DNA of 64,000 nt from Arenicola marina (taxonomy: Eukaryota; Annelida; Polychaeta; Arenicolidae): NCBI GenBank assembly GCA_964019135.1, contig OZ025260.1, positions 36,016,254 to 36,080,253 of the forward strand. The letters run 5' to 3'. The stretch's first letter is position 1; every line of letters begins with the position of its first letter. Position numbers and translations under genes: made by a program. Of this stretch, positions 10,401 to 22,900 are shown piece after piece. The notes under the pieces were generated by a model that did no database searches, was not told where the DNA came from, and saw only the letters and a list, made by a program, of their open reading frames with translations.

Positions 10401-12610
10401 GGGTGTAAGGTCATTGGGTTGTAAAGTAACTGCGTTGTCAGGTCACTGGGGTGTAAGGTCATTGGGTTGTAAAGTAACTGTGTTATCAGGTCACTGGGGT
10501 GTAAGGTCATTGGGTTGTAAAGTAACTGTGTTATCAGGTCACTGGGGTGTAAGGTCATTGGGTTGTAAAGTAACTGTTATCAGGTCACTTGGGTGTAAGG
10601 TCACTGGGTTGTAAAGTAACTGCGTTGTCAGGTCACTGGGGTGTAAGGTCACTGGGTTGTAAAGTAACTGCGTTGTCAGGTCACTGGAGTGTAAGGTCAC
10701 TGGGTTGTATAGTAACTGTGTTATCAGGTCTCTGGGGTGTAAGGTCACTGGGGTGTAAGGTTACTGGGTTGTAAAGTAACTGTTATCAGGTCACTGGGGT
10801 GTAAGGTCATTGGGTTGTAAAGTAACTGTGTTATCAGGTCACTGGGGTGTAAGGTCATTGGGTTGTAAAGTAACTGTGTTATCAGGTCACTGGGGTGTAA
10901 GGTCATTGGGTTGTAAAGTAACTGTTATCAGGTCACTGGGGTGTAAGGTCACTGGGTTGTAAAGTAACTGCGTTGTCAGGTCACTGGGGTGTAAGGTCAC
11001 TGGGTTGTAAAATAACTGCGTTGTCAGGTCGCTGGGGTGTAAGGTCATTGGGTTGTAAAGTAACTGTGTTATCAGGTCACTGGGGTGTAAGGTCACTGGG
11101 TTGTAAAGTAACTTATCAGGTCACTGGGGTGTAAGGTCATTGGGTTGTAAAGTAACTGCGTTATCAGGTCACTGGGGTGTAAGGTCACTGGATTATAAAG
11201 TAACTGTTATCAGGTCACTGGGGTGTACGGTCATTGGGTTGTAAAGTAACTGCGTTGTCAGGTCACTGGGGTGTAAGGTCATTGGGTTGTAAAGTAACTG
11301 TTATCAGGTCACTGGGGTGTAAGGTCACTGGGTTGTAAAGTAACTGCGTTGTCAGGTCACTGGAGTGTAAGGTCACTGGGTTGTATAGTAACTGTGTTAT
11401 CAGGTCACTGGGGTGTAAGGTCACTGGGGTGTAAGGTCACTGGGTTGTAAAGTAACTGTTATCAGGTCACTGGGGTGTAAGGTCATTGGGTTGTAAAGTA
11501 ACTGTGTTATCAGGTCACTGGGGTGTAAGGTCATTGGGTTGTAAAGTAACTGTTATCAGGTCACTGGGGTGTAAGGTCATTGGGTTGTAAAGTAACTGTT
11601 ATCAGATCACTGGGGTGTAAGGTCACTGGGTTGTAAAGTAACTGCGTTGTCAGGTCACTGGGGTGTAAGGTCACTGGGTTATAAAGTAACTGCGTTGTCA
11701 GGTCGCTGGGGTGTAAGGTCATTGGGTTGTAAAGTAACTGTGTTATCAGGTCACTGGGGTGTAAGGTCACTGGGTTGTAAAGTAACTTATCAGGTCACTG
11801 GGGTGTAAGGTCATTGGGTTGTAAAGTAACTGCGTTATCAGGTCACTGGGGTGTAAGGTCACTGGATTATAAAGTAACTGTTATCAGGTCACTGGGGTGT
11901 ACGGTCATTGGGTTGTAAAGTAACTGCGTTGTCAGGTCACTGGGGTGTAAGGTCATTGGGTTGTAAAGTAACTGTTATCAGGTCACTGGGGTGTAAGGTG
12001 ACTGGGTTGTAAAGTAACTGCGTTGTCAGGTCACTGGGGTGTAAGGTCACTGGGTTGTAAAGTAACTGCGTTGTCAGGTCACTGGGGTGTAAGGTCATTG
12101 GGTTGTAAAGTAACTGTGTTATCAGGTCACTGGGGTGTAAGGTCACTGGGGTGTAAGGTCACTGGGTTGTAAAGTAACTGCGTTGTCAGGTCACTGGGGT
12201 GTAAGGTCACTGGGTTGTAAAGTAACTGTTATCAGGTCACTGGGGTGTACGGTCATTGGGTGTTCAGGTCTCTGGGGTGTAAGGTCACTAGGGTGTAAGG
12301 TCACTGGGTTGTAAAGTAACTGCGTTGTCAGGTCACTGGGGTGTAAGGTCATTGGGTTGTAAAGTAACTGTTATCAGGTCACTGGGGTGTAAGGTCATTG
12401 GGTGTTCAGGTCTCTGGGGTGTAAGGTCACTGGGGTGTAAGTTCACTGAATTGTACTGTTACTTGATTGTACGGTCACCGTGATATAAAGTCACAGTGAT
12501 ATAAGGTCACAGTAGTGTAACGTCACAGTGATATAAGGTCACAGTAGTGTAAGGTCACCGTGATATAAAGTCACATTGATGTAAGGTCACAGTGATGTAA
12601 GCTCACAGAG
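7440..12610. repeat. 48-bp minisatellite built of three 16-bp subunits, about 107 copies
   Basis: Each 48-bp unit is three related 16-mers: GTCACTGGGGTGTAAG, GTCATTGGGTTGTAAA and GTAACTGTGTTATCAG. Shorter 46-bp units with a 14-base third subunit are frequent. A block of about 1,259 bp is repeated: 8,574-9,515 matches 9,833-10,774 almost base for base, with a further partial copy near 11,100-11,900. From 12,440 to 12,610 the array decays into diverged 16-17-mers (GTCACAGTGATATAAG type), which may be the older edge. The array lies beyond the 3' end of the minus-strand lectin-like gene. The open frames on both strands are artefacts of a unit length divisible by three. Confidence 0.95.
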
Positions 12611-12882
12611 CTACCAATCTCCCGGTTCGTCTGACCGTACGCCTTATACAATATTCCAACCTTCTCCTCCCTGCGATCCCGATGCCGACCAAAACAACCA
12701 ATTATTCCGACTCCCTTGGACGCTTGACCTTACTCGTGCAATGACGGCTCTCGGCTTACTTACGTTGCTTCTCCCCGCACTACCTAGTGATGACACTGTC
12801 TACCAGAGACTATCATGTCTACGAACACACGTTGCGGGTCAAATCAATGAGATTAATTGTAATAATTGTCTTCTTGTTGCAT
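12611..12882. other. 3' flank of the lectin-like receptor gene
   Basis: Unique sequence between the 48-bp array and the stop codon of the minus-strand gene. It probably holds the 3' UTR. No canonical AATAAA was found on the minus strand, so the poly(A) site is undetermined. Confidence 0.4.
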
Positions 12883-13024
12883 TTAAAAATCCCCGTACAA
12901 GTTATTCTCCTGTAAAGTGAGATCATCATCATTCGCTTCGTCCGGTTTGCCGATCTCGGAATACACAACGTCGCCAGATGAATTGAGGCCAGCGGTCATA
13001 GGATGCGCTGTCGGCGCTTTTTGC
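12883..13024 (-). CDS. Last coding exon of lectin-like receptor: cytoplasmic tail with ITIM-like motif
   Basis: On the minus strand an acceptor (CTATCCAG) is followed by 142 bases that continue the phase-2 frame of the transmembrane exon and end in TAA (12,883-12,885). The exon encodes 46 residues plus the codon shared across the junction. It contains GDVVYSEIGK, where VVYSEI fits the ITIM consensus (I/V/L/S)xYxx(I/V/L), then an acidic stretch DEANDDD, and near the end NNLYGDF, a second Tyr in a YxxF context. In animal receptors ITIMs recruit SH2 phosphatases such as SHP-1/SHP-2 once phosphorylated. That is family knowledge; this protein is untested. The phase fit and the in-frame stop support the exon. 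Confidence 0.7.
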
Positions 13025-13460
13025 CTGGATAGAAAGTTTCTGATGCTATACGGGTGTGTTTTTGCAATAATTTTAGTCCTAACTTTAATTTACCATAAAT
13101 TAGTCTAAACGTCAGTTAAATAACTAAATATCAATGAAAATATTTGCCCTTACGCGCATTTTAATTATGATGGTTAAGAGATGGTTCAATTAATACTGTG
13201 CCAACAATAATGCAAATATAAGATTTGTTTGTGAACATTCATGATTTTTATAGAAAATCTCACCAGACATATCATTTGGTGTATTTTATGACGGTTAATC
13301 TGATGCTTATGAATTTTGAGGCAGTTTAAACTTTGTGCGTACTGTTTTATCAGTTTTTGGAACAGTGCGAATTTTTATGATTGAATGGCGCAATATAACC
13401 GAAAGAGGGGTTCGTTGAAAGAGGGATTCCCAACAATATGACATTCTTTGGAGTACTAAC

Positions 13461-13539
13461 CTTCGCCTCACTGCGCACCAGACGCCGAGACCGAGGAGAA
13501 CCACTATGACTCCGGCCACCGTGACACCGATGATAAATC
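13461..13539 (-). CDS. Transmembrane exon of lectin-like receptor
   Basis: On the minus strand, acceptor TTTTAATCCAG and donor AAG|GTTAGT bound a 79-base exon of phase 1 in, phase 2 out. It encodes a single strongly hydrophobic helix (core GVTVAGVIVVLLGLGVW) followed by Cys and three basic residues. This is the standard arrangement of a type I membrane anchor with a positive cytoplasmic edge. It joins in frame with the 36-base exon upstream and the tail exon downstream. Confidence 0.75.
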
Positions 13540-13735
13540 CTGGATTAAAAATTAGTAATATTATATATATTTGTACAACAATTTAAGATTTTACTGACAA
13601 GTCATAATATATCATTTTAGTTTAAAATCCTGTCATGTTATTAGGGGAGACAATGCGTGAGTGTAAAGAAAACAATCGTTTATTACATGTAATTGAGATT
13701 GTAATGTATTCTCCCGTTATGATGGATCGACTGAC

Positions 13736-13771
13736 CTGTATCGTCCGGTGCAACAGTGACCTCAATGGTAT
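13736..13771 (-). CDS. 36-base stalk exon of lectin-like receptor
   Basis: On the minus strand, acceptor TGTATCTGTTTTAG and donor ACAG|GTCAGT bound an exon of 36 bases, phase 1 on both sides. It encodes about DTIEVTVAPDDTG (the first residue depends on the base before the intron, the last completes in the next exon). It is an acidic, Thr/Val-rich spacer before the membrane helix. It is supported by good splice sites and the matching phase chain. A 36-base exon directly after a 24-kb intron is unusual. Confidence 0.6.
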
Positions 13772-13835
13772 CTAAAACAGATACAGAATACAGTGTTCTC
13801 ATAAACAACGCAGTTTGTGTTTACACATTATTTTG

Positions 13836-13944
13836 ATCTCCCTGACTGATGAGATTGTAATGTATTCTCCCTGACTGATGAGATTGTAATGTATTTCCCC
13901 TGACTGATGAGATTGTAATGTATTCTCCCTGACTGACGAGAGAG
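13836..13944. repeat. 29-bp tandem repeat, 3-4 copies
   Basis: GAGATTGTAATG recurs at 13,851, 13,880 and 13,909 with a diverged copy at 13,938, giving a 29-bp unit. A related diverged copy sits near 13,692. It lies between the small stalk exon and the 59-bp array. Confidence 0.85.
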
Positions 13945-16900
13945 CAGACACAGAGTGCAGGATGGTTTATGCCGGACCTGGTGTCACAATGGGCCACAGT
14001 ACTCAGTCACAGAGTGCGGGATGGTTTATCCCGGACCTGGTGTCACAATGGGCCACAGTAGCCAGGCACAGAGTGCGGGATGGTTTATCCCGGACCTGGT
14101 GTCACAATGGGCCACAGTACTCAGTCACAGAGTGCGGGATGGTTTATCCCGGACCTGGTGTCACAATGGGCCACAGTAGCCAGGCACAGAGTGCGGGATG
14201 GTTTATCCCGGACCTGGTGTCACAATGGGCCACAGTAGCCAGGCACAGAGTGCGGGATGGTTTATGCCGGACCTGGTGTCACAATGGGCCACAGTACTCA
14301 GTCACAGAGTGCGGGATGGTTTATCCCGGACCTGGTGTCACAATGGGCCTCAGTAGCCAGGCACAGAGTGCGGGATGGTTTATCCCGGACCTGGTGTCAC
14401 GACGGGCCGCAGAACTCAGACACAGAGTGCAGGATGGTTTATCCCGGACCTGGTATCACACTATGCCACAGTACTCAGTCACAGAGTGCGGGATGGTTTA
14501 TCTCGCACCTGGTGTCACAATGGGCCACAGTACTCAGACACAGAGTGCGGGATGGTTTATCCCGGACCTGGTGTCACACTATGCCACAGTAGCCAGTCAC
14601 AGAGTGCGGGATGGTTTATCCCGGACCTGGTGTCACGACGGGCCGCAGAACTCAGACACAGAGTGCAGGATGGTTTATCCCGGACCTGGTGTCACAATGG
14701 GCCACAGTACTCAGTCACAGAGTGCGGGATGGTTTATCCCGGACCTGGTGTCACAATGGGCCACAGTAGCCAGGCACAGAGTGCGGGATGGTTTATCCCG
14801 GACCTGGTGTCACGACGGGCCGCAGAACTCAGACACAGAGTGCAGGATGGTTTATCCCGGACCTGGTATCACACTATGCCACAGTACTCAGTCACAGAGT
14901 GCGGGATGGTTTATCTCGCACCTGGTGTCACAATGGGCCACAGTACTCAGACACAGAGTGCGGGATGGTTTATCCCGGACCTGGTGTCACACTATGCCAC
15001 AGTAGCCAGTCACAGAGTGCGGGATGGTTTATCCCGGACCTGGTGTCACGACGGGCCGCAGAACTCAGACACAGAGTGCAGGATGGTTTATCCCGGACCT
15101 GGTATCACACTATGCTACAGTACTCAGTCACAGAGTGCGGGATGGTTTATCCCGGACCTGGTGTCACACTATGCCACAGTACTCAGACACAGAGTGCAGG
15201 ATGGTTTATCCCGGACCTGGTATCACACTATGCCACAGTACTCAGTCACAGAGTGCGGGATGGTTTATCTCGCACCTGGTGTCACAATGGGCCACAGTAC
15301 TCAGACACAGAGTGCGGGATGGTTTATCCCGGACCTGGTGTCACGACGGGCCGCAGAACTCAGACACAGAGTGCAGGATGGTTTATCCCGGACCTGGTAT
15401 CACACTATGCCACAGTACTCAGTCACAGAGTGCGGGATGGTTTATCTTGGACCTGGTGTCACACTATGCCACAGTACTCAGTCACAGAGTGCGGGATGGT
15501 TTATCCCGGACCTGGTGTCACGACGGGCCGCAGTACTCAGACACAGAGTGCAGGATGGTTTATCCCGGACCTGGTATCACACTATGCCACAGTACTCAGT
15601 CACAGAGTGCGGGATGGTTTATCTCGCACCTGGTGTCACAATGGGCCACAGTACTCAGACACAGAGTGCGGGATGGTTTATCCCGGACCTGGTGTCACAA
15701 TAGGCCACAGTACTCAGTCACAGAGTGCGGGATGGTTTATCCGGGACCTGGTATCACACTATACCACAGTACTCAGTCACAGAGTGCGGGATGGTTTATC
15801 TTGGACCTGGTGTCACACTATGCCACAGTACTCAGTCACAGAGTGCGGGATGGTTTATCCCGGACCTGGTGTCAGGACGGGCCGCAGTACTCAGACACAG
15901 AGTGCAGGATGGTTTATCCCGGACCTGGTATCACACTATGCCACAGTAGCCAGTCACAGAGTGTGGGATGGTTTATCTCGCACCTGGTGTCACAATGGGC
16001 CACAGTACTCAGACACAGAGTGCAGTATGGCTTATCCCGGACCTGGTGTCACAATAGGCCACAGTACTCAGTCACAGAGTGCGGGATGGTTTATCCCGGA
16101 CCTGGTGTCACACTATGCCACAGTACTCACTCATAGAGTACGGTATGGTTTATCCCGGACCTGATGTCACAATAGGCCACAGTACTTAGTCACAGAGTGC
16201 AGGATGGTTTATCCCGGACCTGGTGTCACAATAGGCCACTGTACTTAGTCACAACGTGCAGGATGGTTTATCCCGGACCTGGTGTCACACTATGCCACAG
16301 TAGCCAGTCAAAGAGTGTGGGGTGGTTTATCCCGGACCTGGTGTCACACTATGCCACAGTAGCCAGACACAGAGTGCGTAATGGTTTATGTGGGACATTG
16401 TGTCACAATGGGCCACAGTAGCCACTCACAGAGTGCGGGGTGGTTTATCGGACCTGGTGTCACACTATGCTACAGTAGCCAGACACAGAGTGCGTAATGG
16501 TTTATGTGGGACATTGTGTCACAATGGGCCACAGTAGCCAGTCACAGAGTGCAGGATGGTTTATCCCGGACCTGGTGTCACGACGGGCCGCAGTACTCAG
16601 ACACAGAGTGCAGGATGGTTTATCCCGGACCTGGTGTCACAATGGGCCACAGTAGCCAGACACAGTGCGGGATGGTTTATCTCGGAACTGGTGTCACAAT
16701 GGGCCACAGTACTCAGTCACAGAGTGCGGGATGGGTTTATCTCGGACCTGGTGTCACAATAGGCCACAGTACTTAGTCACAGAGTGCGGGATGGTTTATC
16801 CCGGACCTGGTGTCACAATGGGCCACAGTAGCCAGTCACAGAGTGTGGGATGAATTTATGCCGGACCTGGTGTCACAATGGGCCACAGTAGCCAGTCACA

Positions 16901-19900
16901 GAGTGCAGGATGGTTTATCCCGGACCTGGTGTCACGACGGGCCGCAGTACTCAGACACAGAGTGCAGGATGGTTTATCCCGGACCTTGTCGTCACAATGG
17001 GCCACAGTACTCAGTCAAAGTGCGGGATGGTTTATCCCGGACCTGGTGTCACAATAGGCCACAGTAGCCAGTCACAGAGTGCGGGATGGTTTATCCCGGA
17101 CCTGATGTCACAATAGGCCACAGTAGCCAGTCACAGAGTGCGGGATGGTTTATCTTGGACCTGGTGTCACAATGGGCCACTGTAGCCAGACACAGTGCGT
17201 GATGGTTTATCTCGGACCTGGTGTCACAATGGGCCACAGTATGGTTTATCCCGGACCTGGTGTTACAATAGGCCACAGTACTCAGTCACAGAGTGCGGGA
17301 TGGTTTATCCCGGACCTGGTGTCACACTATGCCACAGTAGCCAGTCACAGAGTGCGGGATGGTTTATCCCGGACCTGGTGTTACAATAGGCCACAGTACT
17401 CAGTCACAGAGTGCGGGATGGTTTATCTCAGACCTGGTGTCACAATGAGCCACAGTACTCAGTCTCAGAGTGCGGGATGGTTTATCCCGGACCTGGTGTC
17501 ACAATAGGCCACAGTAGCCAGACACAGTGCGGGATGGTTTATCTCGGACCTGGTGTCACAATAGGCCACAGTAGCCAGACACAGTGCGGGATGGTTTATC
17601 CCGGACCTGGTGTCACAATGGGCCACAGTAGCCAGACACAGTGCGGGATGGTTTATCTCGGAACTGGTGTCACAATGGGCCACAGTACTCAGTCACAGAG
17701 TGCGGGATGGGTTTATCTCGGACCTGGTGTCACAATAGGCCACAGTACTTAGTCACAGAGTGCGGGATGGTTTATCCCGGACCTGGTGTCACAATGGGCC
17801 ACAGTAGCCAGGCACAGAGTGCAGGATGGTTTATCCCGGACCTGGTGTCACGACGGGCCGCAGTACTCAGACACAGAGTGCAGGATGGTTTATCCCGGAC
17901 CTTGTCGTCACAATGGGCCACAGTACTCAGTCAAAGTGCGGGATGGTTTATCCCGGACCTGGTGTCACAATAGGCCACAGTAGCCAGTCACAGAGTGCGG
18001 GATGGTTTATCCCGGACCTGATGTCACATTAGGCCACAGTAGCCAGTCACAGAGTGCGGGATGGTTTATCTTGGACCTGGTGTCACAATGGGCCACTGTA
18101 GCCAGACACAGTGCGTGATGGTTTATCTCGGACCTGGTGTCACAATGGGCCACAGTATGGTTTATCCCGGACCTGGTGTTACAATAGGCCACAGTACTCA
18201 GTCACAGAGTGCGGGATGGTTTATCCCGGACCTGGTGTCACTCTATGCCACAGTAGCCAGTCACAGAGTGCGGGATGGTTTATCCCGGACCTGGTGTTAC
18301 AATAGGCCACAGTACTCAGTCACAGAGTGCGGGATGGTTTATCTCAGACCTGGTGTCACAATGAGCCACAGTACTCAGTCTCAGAGTGCGGGATGGTTTA
18401 TCCCGGACCTGGTGTCACAATAGGCCACAGTAGCCAGACACAGTGCGGGATGGTTTATCTCGGACCTGGTGTCACAATGGGCCACAGTATGGTTTATCTC
18501 GGACCTGGTGTTACAATAGGCCCCAGTACTCAGTCACAGAGTGCGGGATGGTTTATGCCGGACCTGGTGTCACACTATGCCACAGTAGCCAGTCACAGAG
18601 TGCGGGATGGTTTATCCCGGACCTGGTGTTACAATAGGCCACAGTACTTAGTCACAGAGTGCGGGATGGTTTATCTCAGACCTGGTGTCACAATGGGCCA
18701 CAGTACTCAGTCACAAAGTACGGGATGGTTTATCCCGGACCTGGTGTCACACTATGCCACAGTAGCCAGTCACAGAGTGCGGGATGGTTTATCTCGGACC
18801 TGGTGTCACAATGGGCCACAGTACTCAGTCACAAAGTGCGGGATGGTTTATCCCGGACCTGGTGTCACACTATGCCACAGTAGCCAGACACAGAGTGCGG
18901 GGTGGTTTATTTCGGACCTGGTGTCAAAATAGGCCACAGTACTCAGTCACAGAGTGCGGGATGGTTTATCCCGGGCCTGGTGTCACACTATGCCACAGTA
19001 GCCAGTCACAGAGTGCGGGGTGGTCTATCTCGGACATGGTGTCACAATAGGCCACAGTACTCAGTCACAGAGTGCGGGATGGTTTATCCCGGACCTGGTG
19101 TCACACTATGCCACAGTAGCCAGACACAGAGTGCGGGTGTGTTTATCCCGGACCTGATGTCACACTATGCCACAGTAGCCAGTCACAGAGTGCAGGATGG
19201 TTTATTTAGGACCTGGTGTCACACTATGCCACATTACTCAGTCACAGAGTGCGGGATGGTTTATCCCGGACCTGGTGTCACACTATGCCACAGTAGCCAG
19301 TCACAGAGTGCGGGATGGTTTATCCCGGACCTGGTGTTACAATGGGCCACAGTACTCAGTCACAGAGTGCGGGATGGTTTATCTCTGACCTGGTGTCACA
19401 ATGGGCCACAGTACTCAGTCACAAAGTACGGGATGGTTTATCCCGGACCTGGTGTCACACTATGCCACAGTAGCCAGTCACAGAGTGCGGGATGGTTTAT
19501 CCCGGACCTGGTGTTACAATAGGCCACAGAACTCAGTCACAGAGTGCGGGATGGTTTATCCCGGACCTGGTGTCACACTATACCACAGTAGCCAGACACA
19601 GAGTGCGGGATTGTTTATCCCGGACCTGATGTCACACTATGCCACAGTAGCCAGTCACAGAGTGCGGGATGGTTTATTTCGGACCTGGTGTCACACTATG
19701 CCACAGTACTCAGTAACAGAGTGCGGGATGGTTTATCCCGGACCTGGTGTCACACTATGCCACAGTAGCCAGTCACAGAGTGCGGGATGGTTTATCCCGG
19801 ACCTGGTGTTACAATAGGCCACAGTACTCAGTCACAGAGTGCGGGATGGTTTATCTCAGACCTGGTGTCACAATGGGCCACAGTACTCAGTCACAGAGTG

Positions 19901-22900
19901 CGGGATGGTTTATCCCGGACCTGGTGTCACACTCTGCCACAGTAGCCAGTCACAGAGTGCGGGATGGTTTATCCCGGACCTGGTGTCACACTATGCCACA
20001 GTACTCAGTCACAGAGTGCGGGATGGTTTATCCCGGACCTGGTGTCACACTATGCCACAGTAGCCAGTCACAGAGTGCGGGATGGTTTATCCCGGGCCTG
20101 GTGTCACACTATGCCACAGTAGCCAGTCACAAAGTGCGGGATGGTTTATCCCGGACCTGGTGTCACAAAAGGCCACAGTAGCCACTCACAGAGTGCGGGA
20201 TGGTTTATCCCGGACCTGATGTCACAATAGGCCACAGTAGCCAGACACAGTGCGGGATGGTTTATCTCGGACCTGGTGTCACAATGGGCCACAGTATGGT
20301 TTATCCCGGACCTGGTGTTACAATAGGCCACAGTACTCAGTCACAGAGTGCGGGATGGTTTATCCCGGACCTGGTGTCACACTATGCCACAGTAGCCAGT
20401 TACAGAGTGCGGGATGGTTTATCCCGGACCTGGTGTTACAATAGGCCACAGTACTCAGTCACAGAGTGCGGGATGGTTTATCTCAGACCTGGTGTCACAA
20501 TGGGCCACAGTACTCAGTCACAAAGTACGGGATGGTTTATCCCGGACCTGGTGTCACACTATGCCACAGTAGCCAGTCACAGAGTGCGGGATGGTTTATC
20601 TCGGACCTGGTGTCACAATGGGCCACAGTACTCAGTCACAAAGTGCGGGATGGTTTATCCCGGACCTGGTGTCACACTATACCACAGTAGCCAGACACAG
20701 AGTGCGGGGTGGTTTATTTCGGACCTGGTGTCAAAATAGGCCACAGTACTCAGTCACAGAGTGCGGGATGGTTTATCCCGGGCCTGGTGTCACACTATGC
20801 CACAGTAGCCAGTCACAGAGTGCGGGGTGGTCTATCTCGGACATGGTGTCACAATAGGCCACAGTACTCAGTCACAGAGTGCGGGATGGTTTATCCCGGA
20901 CCTGGTGTCACACTATGCCACAGTAGCCAGACACAGAGTGCGGGTGTGTTTATCCCGGACCTGATGTCACACTATGCCACAGTAGCCAGTCACAGAGTGC
21001 AGGATGGTTTATTTAGGACCTGGTGTCACACTATGCCACAGTACTCAGTCACAGAGTGCGGGATGGTTTATCCCGGACCTGGTGTCACACTATGCCACAG
21101 TAGCCAGTCACAGAGTGCGGGATGGTTTATCCCGGACCTGGTGTTACAATGGGCCACAGTACTCAGTCACAGAGTGCGGGATGGTTTATCTCTGACCTGG
21201 TGTCACAATGGGCCACAGTACTCAGTCACAAAGTGCGGGATGATTTATCCCGGACCTGGTGTCACACTATGCCACAGTAGCCAGTCACAGAGTGCGGGAT
21301 GGTTTATCCCGGACCTGGTGTTACAATAGGCCACAGAACTCAGTCACAGAGTGTGGGATGAATTTATGCCGGACCTGGTGTCACAATGGGCCACAGTAGC
21401 CAGTCACAGAGTGCAGGATGGTTTATCCCGGACCTGGTGTCACACTATGCCACAGTAGCCAGTCACAGAGTGCGGGATGGTTTATTTCGGACCTGGTGTC
21501 ACACTATGCCACAGTACTCAGTAACAGAGTGCGGGATGGTTTATCCCGGACCTGGTGTCACACTATGCCACAGTAGCCAGTCACAGAGTGCGGGATGGTT
21601 TATCCCGGACCTGGTGTTACAATAGGCCACAGTACTCAGTCACAGAGTGCGGGATGGTTTATCTCAGACCTGGTGTCACAATGGGCCACAGTACTCAGTC
21701 ACAGAGTGCGGGATGGTTTATCCCGGACCTGGTGTCACACTCTGCCACAGTAGCCAGTCACAGAGTGCGGGATGGTTTATCCCGGACCTGGTGTCACACT
21801 ATGCCACAGTACTCAGTCACAGAGTGCGGGATGGTTTATCCCGGACCTGGTGTCACACTATGCCACAGTAGCCAGTCACAGAGTGCGGGATGGTTTATCC
21901 CGGACCTGGTGTTACAATGGGCCACAGTACTCAGTCACAATGTGCGGGATCTTTTATCCCGGACCTGGTGTCACACTATGCCACAGTAGCCAGACACAGA
22001 GTGCGGGATGGTTTATCTCAGACCTGGTGTCACAATAGGCCACAGTACTCAGTCACAGAGTGCGGGATGGTTTATATTGGACCTGGTGTCACACTATGCC
22101 ACAGTAGCCAGTCACAGAGTGCGGGATGGTTTATCCCGGACCTGGTGTCACACTATGCCACAGTAGCCAGATACAGAGTGCAGGATGGTTTTCCCCGAAC
22201 CTGTTGTTACAATAGGCCACAGTACTCAGTCACAGAGTGCGGGATGGTTTATCCCGGACCTGGTGTCACAATAGGCCACAGTACTCAGTCACAGAGTGCG
22301 GGATGGTTTATCCCGGACCTGGTGTTACAATAGGCCACAGTACTCAGTCACAGAGTGCGGGATGGTTTATCTCAGACCTGGTGTCACAATGGGCCACAGT
22401 ACTCAGTCACAAAGTGCGGGATGGTTTATCCCGGACCTGGTGTCACACTCTGCCACAGTCGCCAGTCACAGAGTGCGGGATGGTTTCTCCCGGACCTGGT
22501 GTTACAATAGGCCACAGCACTCAGTCACAGAGTTCGGGATGGTTTATCCCGGACCTGGTGTCACACTATGCCACAGTAGCCAGTCACAGAGTGCGGGATG
22601 GTTTATTTCGGACCTGGTGTCAAAATAGGCCACAGTACTCAGTCACAGAGTGCAGGATGGTTTATCCCACGCCTGGTGTCACACTATGCCACAGTAGCCA
22701 GTCACAGAGTGCGGGGTGGTCTATCTCGGACCTGGTGTCACAATAGGCCACAGTACTCAGTCACAGAGTGCGGGATGGTTTATCCCGGACCTGGTGTCAC
22801 ACTATGCCACAGTAGCCAGACACAGAGTGCGGGTGTGTTTATCCCGGACCTGATGCCACACTATGCCACAGTAGCCAGTCACAGGATGCGGGATGGTTTA

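Noticed and set aside
7556..12146. Open frames on both strands in the 48-bp array
   Set aside because: Unit length divisible by three gives open frames in several registers; none has coding features.
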